Source: Pelargonium cotyledonis (taxonomy: Eukaryota; Streptophyta; Magnoliopsida; Geraniales; Geraniaceae). From it: a stretch of 23,683 nucleotides of DNA. Shown here piece after piece: positions 1-7,551 of the stretch (position 1 is its first letter; every line of letters begins with the position of its first letter). The stretch spans positions 1 to 23,683 of the forward strand of contig JAYMTA010000848.1 of the NCBI GenBank assembly GCA_036897625.1, in the 5' to 3' direction. The position numbers and the translations under genes are program-made. The notes under the pieces are model-generated. The model did no database searches. It was not told the origin of the DNA and saw only the letters and a list, made by a program, of their open reading frames with translations.

Positions 1-252
1 TTGGTGGAGCTTCTCGGCGGTGGAGGCAGGGGAGCCGGAGGAGAGGGCGGTGGAGGAGAAGGAAGTGGAGGAGAATGAAGGGGAGAGGAAGGCGGAGAAG
101 ATGGGATCGGAAGCGAAGGAGTAGAGAGGAGAGGAAGTGGCGAAGGCGGTGGCGGCGGAGGAAGTGGGGTTTTTGAAGGTGGAGAGGCGCTGGAGAGGGG
201 AGGAGGGCGGTGGCGGAAGGGACGATTTTTCAATAACCGCCGGTGACGCCAT
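1..252 (-). CDS. COG5: Conserved oligomeric Golgi complex subunit 5 (COG5)-like, N-terminal part, cut by window edge
   Basis: Reading the minus strand from an ATG at 252 gives 84 codons with no stop to the window edge. The protein starts MASPAVIEKSS, then has a proline/serine-rich stretch, then SPLQRLSTFKN (about residues 19-29), FASDPIFSAFLSPSFS (about 42-57) and ALSSGSPASTAEKLHQ at the cut. The low-complexity start followed by the FLSPSFSS and SSGSPASTAEKL blocks matches my memory of plant COG5 N termini. COG5 is a subunit of the COG tethering complex, which acts in retrograde vesicle traffic within the Golgi. Nothing beyond this N-terminal leader is visible, so the identity rests on a short stretch. 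The DNA here is strongly purine-biased on the plus strand because of the Ser/Pro codons. The promoter should lie at about 253-590. Confidence 0.68.
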   Translation of the reverse strand, partial: MASPAVIEKSSLPPPPSSPLQRLSTFKNPTSSAATAFATSSPLYSFASDPIFSAFLSPSFSSTSFSSTALSSGSPASTAEKLHQ

Positions 253-600
253 TGTTCGGTGGCTGTGTAACTGATTAAACTGAACTTCCTTCAAGTCTGG
301 GAAGTGCTGTCGGTAATGCAAGTTCTGGTCATTTTATTAAAAATCAAAAATAAAATTCATGTAAATATCACTATATCAATATTATATGAGTACTATTTAA
401 CTCATCAATTATTCAAAAGTGAATTTGGAGTAGATTTATTTAAACTTCAAATATGGAGTTTTGGATTCAAAATACGCCTTAGTTTCAAAGTGGGACTATT
501 CTTCTCTGAAATGACTAAAAAAACACGGAAGTTGAAACTTGAGACATAAAAGAAAATCAAAAGTTTATCAACTTTTTGGCCCAACTTGCCTTGGACACAA
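253..600. other. Intergenic, likely COG5 promoter/leader
   Basis: This AT-rich stretch lies between the COG5-like ATG and the presumed 3' end of the LRR gene, both on the minus strand. I see no convincing gene. The short open frames here have no recognisable protein features. It should contain the COG5-like promoter and 5' UTR. Confidence 0.5.
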
Positions 601-610
601 AACTTGATAC

Positions 611-616
611 TTTATT
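611..616 (-). terminator. Candidate poly(A) signal AATAAA for the LRR gene
   Basis: The minus strand reads CTCAATAAAGT here. It lies about 420 nt downstream (minus direction) of the candidate 3'-UTR exon start at 1033, so it would be a fitting end for a transcript spliced from 1503 to 1033. This is inferred from sequence only. Confidence 0.35.
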
Positions 617-1033
617 GAGTTCTTAACAACATTCACATGCACAAAGAACTGGAGCAGAAACTGTTAACTGAAATCACATCCACAACAATGCTGAATTCAT
701 TCTTTGCAACAGAAAACCAGTGTTTGCAAATTCATTTTCTTCTTCCAAGAACCTCCAAAACAGGTCTTCCACTCAGATCTTTGAGACATCTTCATAGTCT
801 TCTCCTTGAGAATGTGACAGTAACTGCACTGAGCTTGTGAGATGATATTCTGTTGATGTTCCTCCATTCAACATACTGCGAACCTGGAGCTTGCATCAAG
901 TATTCGATCTTGCAAAGTGAAGCAAGCAGTGACGAGTTCACTAGAATTGGTATCGTGGACATGGGCGGGTGCCGGAAGAGCGTGCTTGTGCAGGAAGTTC
1001 TCAGCAGCCTTAAATTCCGCAATGGGTTTTCTC
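611..1033 (-). other. Candidate 3'-UTR exon of the LRR gene, with a 54-codon open frame
   Basis: On the minus strand the LRR stop codon (1509-1507) is followed after four bases by a consensus donor GTAAGT (GT at 1502-1501). A matching acceptor, GATTTACAG, ends at 1034. The exon from 1033 would then run to an AATAAA at 616-611. Inside it, a frame from 1032 to 868 stays open for 54 codons and then stops. It has no ATG at its start and includes the segments KPIAEFKAAENFLHKH and PAPAHVHDTNSSEL. I do not recognise this peptide. It may be chance, a remnant of another gene, or an exon joined in a different transcript. Confidence 0.35.
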
Positions 1034-1506
1034 CTGTAAATCAGATTTCAGTGGAGTTAAAATTCTCGCAAAGATTGAGATTCTTCACTTCTGTGTGGCA
1101 CATAATTCGCATTCAAAAAGTATTTCCAAAGAATAGAGAACCATTTGTAATGCAATTTCCGAACACTATGATCCCTATTGCCGGTTCTTAATATAAGAAT
1201 AGCAAAGAATTTTGAGTTCATACAGTGTTAACAAACATTTCATGACCAGAATCACCATTTTATAGATGGTGATTAGCAATCTATTTATTATCCCAAATGT
1301 AAATCTCAACCCTTTTCGCGCCAACCATCTATGAGCTTTATTGTTCGGGTATGTTTTCACACAGATTGGTACATGAATGTTCCCTATGACAGTTTCATGG
1401 ACTATGGAAACGAAGGTATTCTAAATTCTCAGTACTTCTCAGAATAGTTAATATCATACTACATAGTTATTGAAAAAGCAAGACGAAAGTGACAGCACTT
1501 ACATTA

Positions 1507-3388
1507 TCATAGAGGCTTGGCTTTAGGATCACCCTTCCTGACAATGCTATACGTGTTTTTGCTGATCTCGTCACATTTGACCTCCCAATGACTCAACTGA
1601 TCAAAATCTTTAACTAACTTCTCCAGTTGTTCTATCTTCAAATTCTTCAGATACTTCAAAAACAAAATCTCAACTTTCCATTTATCTGTGCTCGTAGTCT
1701 TATCATCCCAACTACAGAACTCTCCGCCTCTTATATATAGCTTCTTCAAATTCTTAAGTCCACCCGGGTTCAGCCACTCTGGCTTATTTGCTTCCGGGAT
1801 GCCTCTGAGATCCAGTTTCTCCAAATTCGGTGGAAACCTTAAAGATTTCATGTTATCTTGATTCCATTTCCTAGGATTCACTCCCCACGATATTCCTAAG
1901 CAACGGAGAGACTCGATATCCTTCAACTTGGCAAACTCGAATTCTTGGATCACAGCCGTCCTTCCAATGTGTATGCTCAGCCTCCTCAGTTTCTTCAAGT
2001 TAGCCAGATCGCGAATCTTGCAGGGAGTTTTCTCAGCTTTTCCCATAACAAAACCCTTGAGCACTTGGAGAGAAGACAGCTTATCTATCCCCTTCGGCAT
2101 GCTTTCGAGCAAGTAACACTCAGACACATCAAGATGCGTGAGCCTCCTCAAAGCTCCAATATCCGAAGGCAACTTCTCGAGATTGAAACAAGCTCTGAGA
2201 TCAAGAATCTCGAGGCTAATGAGTCCAACAACCGAAGATGGGATCTCGGTAATTCTTGACATCCCTCGAAGGCTGAGGTATTTCAAGTGCTTCTGAGACC
2301 CCAAACCCTTCAAGAACTCTTCATCTTCTACCTCAATGTGGTGTTCAGTCGAAAACTGCCACCGGCCAAGTTGAAGAACAGTGAGCATCTTCAACCTCGA
2401 GAGCCATTCGGTTCCTACCTCAACATATGACTCATTTACGTTGAAAATAGACAGTAAATTCTCTTCCCTGCCAGCTAATGGGTTTTGAATCGAGCTAGAG
2501 AAATAATTTTGATTGCCAAAAACCATGAAAGCTCTACGAGAATCAATGGAATCGTTATAGGGTGTACCGGCGAAATCAAGATTGAAGAAGCTAGCTTCTC
2601 GAGCCACCGAGATCAGCATCCGGCGAATCCAAGGATTCATTGTGCAGCCATTAATGCTCCGGCTACTGACTCTCTCCAAAATGAGACTGCTCCGATGATC
2701 CAGCTCCTCCTCGGAGTTGGACGGGTAGATCAGACCTCTCTCGACGAGTTTCAGGAAAATTTCTTCACCCACCTCCTCGGCCGTCTTGGCTCCGGCTGCT
2801 CGGATCAGACCCTCGCCGATCCACCAGTAAATCAGCGGCCTTTTCTTGATAACCGAGTTCTCCGGGAAAATCACGAAACAAAGCAAACAGAGCTTCAATT
2901 CGATGCTCTCGAGTTCGTCGTAGCTCCGCCGGAGATCTCCGTTCAAAAGAGTCCACAGCCGCTACTCCGTCACGCGCCGCTCCGACCACTCCTGCGCCCA
3001 CTGGCGACGCACCCGGTTCCGGCATCACCTCCCCCGGACCCATCGAGTCCTCGAGACGGCCGATTGTGCGCGCGATGAGATCCAAATGCGATTTGGGGTC
3101 GAAATCTTCGGTTCGCGGTTCGAGGGCGAATTTGGCGATTTGGCGCTCCAAGGCCGTGAAGTGATCAGTGAAAGTTCGCTCCCATGGCCTGAGCCTGGGG
3201 AGGAGAACGCTCATGGCGTTGAGCTTAACTTCGATTTTCTGGAAGGTCAGTAGCTCCGGATCGGCTATTGCGGCGGCGGATTCGTCGCGCTTGTCCCTGA
3301 AATTAGGCCCGGCGGTGATGGCCATGGCTTTGTTGAGGTGGTTGAGCATCTTGGGAAGCGATTTGTCGGGCTTGATCTGGATCGCCAT
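1507..3388 (-). pseudogene. RPP13-like protein 4-type LRR resistance-gene homologue, reading frame broken
   Basis: An N-terminal part starts at the ATG at 3388 (MAIQIKPDKSLPKMLNHLNK) and is plausible to about 3030, through KIEVKLNAMSVLLPRL and SHLDLIARTIGRLED. The C-terminal part lies in another frame and runs to the TGA at 1509-1507. Counting from 2946, it has an NLR winged-helix-like block (CFVIFPEN at 23-30, IYWWIGEGLI at 39-48) and leucine-rich repeats at about 185-300, such as LKYLSLRGMSRITEIPSSVV, with degenerate repeats to about 430. No P-loop or other NB-ARC motif is seen, as I recall for this NLR-like group. The C-terminal frame can be followed upstream as EWSERRVTE, then TAG at 2964-2962, then RLWTLLNGDLRR, and is closed by TGA at 3027-3025. 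Joining the halves therefore needs a frameshift at about 3000-3030 plus readthrough of the TAG. Family members act in immune signalling. This copy looks like a pseudogene, unless the assembly is wrong. Confidence 0.78.
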
Positions 3389-3986
3389 GTTCGCTGAAAC
3401 TGTGGAGTCAACGGTATATGTGACTCTGAGAAGAAGAAGATGGAGCAGAGCAAAACAGAGCAAACAGCAAGAAACAGCCAAAAAAAAAAAATGCTTCTCT
3501 AACAAAGACTTTTTTTCACTGAAAATAAAAAATAAACCTTTTGACTTAATGTCACTACAATTTTATCTTTCTTTCCGCGGAACATAACGGTTAATTTTTC
3601 TTCTTCCCGATCTATCCACATCGAAAGATAAGTCTGTTTATGTCTTAGTTTGGATTTCGAACTATATTAGTTTTGAATCGATTTATTCTATGACAATGTC
3701 GTCTAACTATATTCACGTGATAAAAGTATTTATATTTTCTATGAAATTGACATAATATTCGAGTGACAAGTTAGCTAAATTTTTGAACATTACAAATTGA
3801 TGTGGCGATGATGTTACTCAATTGGACAAAGCTCTGGCCAATGCGAAGGTATAATATATAGTCTAGTACACTCCGCCATATGTCCCATTCAAGAAAGCAA
3901 AAAGATTAGCTTGCATGAACATGAACAAGTCTCTGTTGCCTAAAATGACAGAACACATCTAGCTCACAAAAATAAAGAATGTAAAT
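3389..3986. other. Intergenic between the LRR gene and the small membrane-protein gene
   Basis: The right end of the LRR ORF on the minus strand is followed by AT-rich DNA with a homopolymer of A at about 3481-3491. The LRR promoter and leader should lie in the left part. No gene, RNA gene or clear repeat was found. Confidence 0.5.
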
Positions 3987-3992
3987 TTTATT
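3987..3992 (-). terminator. Candidate poly(A) signal AATAAA of the small membrane-protein gene
   Basis: The minus strand carries AATAAA about 200 nt downstream of the TGA at 4197-4195, a usual distance for a plant 3' UTR. There is no experimental support. Confidence 0.35.
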
Positions 3993-4194
3993 ATTTATAA
4001 TTAAATCACTAAATCTATATGAACTAATAAAACAAGATCAAGAATGTTTACAAGAATCAAAACCAAGAAACAGAAGAATAGTTACAATCATCGTCCCAAA
4101 CAAAACAAGAACACTACCTATAAAGAATCAAATTAGCTTCCTCTAAAATTCTACAATTAAAACGAACAAATTCAACAAAGAACGACCTTAGCAA

Positions 4195-4413
4195 TCAGAT
4201 ATGGCCGCCACAGCAGAGGAAGAAGAAACAGAGGGTCGAGACCAGAACCACAGCTTCCACAACAGAGACCACCTTGAAGACCACATCGTCCATTATTGTC
4301 TTCTGCAAGTCCAGTCTCTTCCACTTGAACAGACCCGAGAACCTCCATGGCCTCATCTCCTTGCTCATCATCTTCTTCAGCGACCACCTCTGCTGCACCT
4401 TCTTCTCTTCCAT
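4195..4413 (-). CDS. Small single-pass membrane protein, about 72 residues, unnamed
   Basis: The chosen frame starts MEEKKVQQRWSLKK at 4413 and ends CCGGHI with a TGA at 4197-4195. The first half is very basic, with repeated Trp/Lys/Arg (RPWRFSGLFKWKRLD at about residues 21-35). It is followed by TIMDDVVFKV and one hydrophobic span at about residues 48-68 (VVSVVEAVVLVSTLCFFFLC) with Cys near the end. This layout suggests a C-terminally anchored membrane microprotein. An in-frame ATG also exists at 4470 and would add 19 residues, but it lies only a few bases from a TATA box (4474-4481). Transcription should start after it, so 4413 is the better start. I recall similar small plant proteins but cannot name the family or a function. 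Confidence 0.55.
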   Translation of the reverse strand: MEEKKVQQRWSLKKMMSKEMRPWRFSGLFKWKRLDLQKTIMDDVVFKVVSVVEAVVLVSTLCFFFLCCGGHI

Positions 4414-4473
4414 GGCTGCTCTGTTTCTTGAGTTCTTGAATGCTCTGTTTCTTGATTGTGGAGATGGCATTTC

Positions 4474-4481
4474 TATATATA
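4474..4481 (-). promoter_or_regulatory. TATA box (TATATATA) of the small membrane-protein gene
   Basis: The minus strand reads CCACGTATATATAGAA, a TATA element preceded by a CCACGT (ACGT-core) motif. At the usual 25-35 nt spacing, transcription would begin near 4440-4450. That leaves about 30-35 nt of leader before the ATG at 4413 and excludes the ATG at 4470. Confidence 0.5.
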
Positions 4482-4486
4482 CGTGG

Positions 4487-6416
4487 AGAAAGATGGTTGG
4501 GTTGGTGCTTTGGTTTCTTCAAAAAGAAGTGTTTAGCTGGCCGAGGAGGGGTGTTTTGGGTGTTTCACAGGGGTTGTGGTGGAAGAATAATATAGCTAGG
4601 CCAGCAAGAAAGAGTGATTTTGGGAAATTTATGAAGCCTACCTGTTTGCCACAAAAGTTGCTCATAAACAAGTTTTGGGAAATATTCTCATTTTCTTTAG
4701 CTTTTTCTATTAGTGAATTGTTGTCAAATCTTCAAGAATTTGATTCTCTTTCTATTTTGCTAAACAAGCTCTTGCAATTCCAAAATTGGCAAAGAGAACC
4801 AATCTTGAAGGAAAAGATTTGATCTTCTCAAATTAGAGGTTCGTGCGTGAATTTTGCATATATTTATCGATGGATTAACATATATTTATTGGACAAAATT
4901 ATCAATCTACTTCTATACATTTATCAGTGTAAAAACTAACGTGTAACTACATAAGTAATTGTATGCATTTTTGTATGCAAAAACAACGTAAATGTATCAA
5001 ATACACATAAATAAACGTTTCCCTAAAGTTGTTATAAGTTGTCACAGTTTTGAGCCCTAAGGGCATTTGTTATATAAATATTGTAGGTATTTCATATCTA
5101 ACTCTGTGAAAAAAGGAAGTGAACATTTATTTTAAGACAAAAGAACGACACTTCTCATAATCTTTAGAACTCAATATTATGAATAGTTTGTATCGTCAGC
5201 TATCTATTTTCACTAATATATCTTGATGTTCAATATAAGACCGGTGTATTTATAGCTCCGACTGCTGCGGCTAAACGTTGTGTTTATCTTTTCGCAATGC
5301 TTCAAGAAAACAAACAAAATTGAACATGTGGATGATGTTCTTGTCAACCCTAAACATTACTATAAACAAATTGAATGGGACATTATGTTGATAGCTTTTC
5401 ATATAATATACTTGAGATTGTGTGTCAAGAAGACCAAAACTAGGGATTCTTGCTGGCTCCAATTTTGTATTGGCCCATTGGAGAAGTTGTGTAGAGAAAG
5501 TTGTCTTGTTCCCCAACAACTTTGTGTATATTATTATTGTTATCTTCTTTAGCTCCAACGGCTCATAGTGACTTAGTCTTGTGTCCGTTATTGCTTATGT
5601 TAGGTGACTTTCTAATTATAGCTTTTCAACGGCTAGTTCTTTAATATAAAAACTAACCATTCATGAAAACACTTTCATTATAGAGTTCACATGTATTGCA
5701 AGAATTGGTATTGCAAGGAGATTATCATGATTCAAATAGTTGTTTTTTCACATGATATGGTACATTTTTTTTATTATCTTACATGCATGATATTGACATA
5801 TATGTATTGAGTCATGTCTCATATTATCTCATCTATTTGAAGTGTTTAATTTGGAGACAATGAAAATATATAGATGAAGTTCTTTTGATATATTAGAGGA
5901 AACTAAACTCATAAACAAAAATAATTATAACATCTCTCTCCCATTGAATATAAGTTGTATGACATTGTACCATACTTATGTGTTCAAGAGAGTAATTTTA
6001 TGAATTTTATATATACATCATTAAAATGAACATTTAAATCCAATTCATCTATTAGAGTTAGATAAGTACATGTCATTGGCTTTAAAGTTGAAGAAAACTA
6101 TCAAAGACCGCAAAAGAAAATGTAAAAAAAAATAATTGAAAAAGAGAGAGAGATACCGAGCTGGTGAACTTAGACTCTCGGGCGAGAGCAACCCAAACTA
6201 CTAGTATAAAATTTAATAAAATACAAGGTCAGTATTTAGGGGAAATTGTACATTAATTTTATTTGTTAAAATCTTGCATAGTATTGTTAACGAAAAATCA
6301 CAAATTTAATTTGTAGGTGCACGATTAACACAATTTCAAAATGCCACTTCAATATTTTGAGAAAGTCATACAATGAGTCACGGTTGCATTTTGTTCATCG
6401 CGTCTTCTCAACCCCA
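4487..6416. other. Long AT-rich intergenic region, no supported gene
   Basis: The longest open frames here (for example 5280-5552 plus and the overlapping 5271-5558 minus) have no recognisable domain and overlap on opposite strands. The stretch at about 5560-5670 (CAACGGCTAGTT followed by TTTAATATAAAAACTAACC) has the look of an old LTR promoter region, but no element ends could be found. A perfect small palindrome, CTCTCGGGCGAGAG, sits at 6175-6188. Confidence 0.4.
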
Positions 6417-6840
6417 TCTTGATTCCCATGTCCCACCATATGTGTCTTGCAAATGCATCTCATGACCGATAAGGCTCAAAAGTGCAACGAATGGTAATGG
6501 TAGGCCCAAAGCGCAACGAATTTTTGGAATCTTTTCAAGACATATAGGTAATGATAGGCCCAAAAGCACAACAAATTTCTGGAACTTTTTCAAGACATAT
6601 ATATACAACCTCATATATAAGAAGATAAAAACTTTGCCTCTTGATTCCCACGTCCCCTAAAACCTTTTCAAGACATATATATACAACCTGATCTATAAGA
6701 AGAAAAAAACTTTGCCTCTTGATTCCCACGTCCCCTGGAACCTTTTCAAGACATATATATACAACCTGATCTATAAGAAGAAAAAAACTTTGCCTCATAA
6801 TTCCCACGTCCCACCATATGTGTCTTGCAACCGGGCTTTT
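6417..6840 (-). repeat. Composite tandem repeat: 78-bp unit (about 3 copies) plus 54-bp unit (2 copies)
   Basis: A 78-bp unit beginning AACCTTTTCAAGACATATAT recurs at 6583, 6661 and 6739, the last copy ending near 6813. To its left a shorter unit (GGTAATGRTAGGCCCAAA..., about 54 bp, where R is A or G) recurs at 6493 and 6547 and ends in the same TTTTCAAGACATATA. The whole block is bracketed by two near-identical segments, CCACCATATGTGTCTTGCAA, at about 6433-6452 and 6811-6830. Because 78 is a multiple of three, a minus-strand frame stays open through the copies and gives a 26-residue periodic peptide. I treat that as a by-product. Confidence 0.8.
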
Positions 6841-6905
6841 GGAGATCGATTCTGAGACCTCTTCCCACTTACACAACTGGTATAACCAGTTGCGCCACAC
6901 TTAGT
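6841..6905 (-). mobile_element. tRNA-derived SINE-like head
   Basis: On the minus strand GTGGCGCAACTGGTTA (about 6897-6882) resembles a pol III A box. About 40 bases on, GGTCTCAGAATCGATCTCC (about 6858-6840) loosely resembles a B box. The tandem-repeat block at 6417-6840 follows directly, where a SINE body would be. The B box fits the consensus only partly, so this is a suggestion. I found no clear target duplication. Confidence 0.4.
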
Positions 6906-7551
6906 GATTATACTTATTTGTTGTAAGAGGAAAATAAGTTTATTCTTGGTTTTGAGAACATATAATTACTTCACATTCGCACTAAAATTCTACTTAACTA
7001 GAATCATATTTAAAAAGTTATTTGAAATTCAAAGTGGACTTCAGGCACGCGTTCTTGCCTCTTGCTATTAACATGCTACTCTAGTGCATACTTCATGAAA
7101 CCACTAACGATCTGATTAATTGATACATACATTAATTTTGAGAATGATAGACTAATTAATAATCTAATAGAAAGTATATATTTTTCTTTTTGTAAAATAA
7201 AAGTGAATCGGCACCGTAACTATAAATCAGACACTCAAAACAATATATTTTTAAGTAAATGATCGAGAAGAATATCAACATTTAATATTCATGACAATTT
7301 CTTTACATAAATTTTTAATTGATTACTAACTGAAAAATCAATTAAAAATTTATATAAAAAAACTTATATTTTTTACAAGCCGGGCCTGGAATTAGTCGGG
7401 TACGGGTCATGGGTTTTATGGTTTTTGTTTTGACGTTGGGTCATCGTCTTGCTCGATCGGTCAAGCCCCTTCAAGGTTGTTCTAAAACCCCAGTTCATCG
7501 GGAAAAAGAAACTCAGTTCTCTCTCAACCTTGCTCCGCCTAGCCCCCAACC
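6906..7551. other. Intergenic and promoter/leader region of ARP4
   Basis: This stretch is AT-rich to about 7375 and then more balanced up to the ARP4 ATG. No TATA box is obvious near the start, which fits a housekeeping-type promoter. The leader just before the ATG is pyrimidine-rich (CTCAGTTCTCTCTCAACC). An 18-bp inverted repeat lies at 7307-7353. Confidence 0.45.
7307..7353. repeat. Perfect 18-bp inverted repeat, 11-nt spacer
   Basis: The arm ATAAATTTTTAATTGATT at 7307-7324 is the exact reverse complement of AATCAATTAAAAATTTAT at 7336-7353. The spacer ACTAACTGAAA separates them. It could be a MITE remnant or a cruciform/hairpin element. It lies about 200 bp upstream of the ARP4 ATG. Confidence 0.75.

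Noticed and set aside
2995-3030. Intron joining the two halves of the LRR gene
   Set aside because: A GT..AG pair exists, but it would be under 40 bp, too short for plant splicing, and the TAG at 2964-2962 would remain.
2485-3078. 197-codon open frame on the plus strand
   Set aside because: It is the antisense of the LRR gene. The low stop density comes from the GC-rich coding strand, and the protein is not family-like.
4274-4822. 182-codon open frame on the plus strand
   Set aside because: It is antisense to the small membrane-protein gene and its TATA box, has a leucine/serine-rich shadow-like composition, and shows no recognisable domain.
5271-5558. Overlapping frames on both strands, possible small gene
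   Set aside because: There are no domains, they overlap on opposite strands in AT-rich DNA, and no promoter or splice context supports either.
6535-6900. 121-codon minus-strand frame with a 26-residue periodic peptide
   Set aside because: The periodicity comes from the 78-bp DNA repeat (a multiple of three). There is no sign of selection on the protein, so I list it as DNA repeat only.
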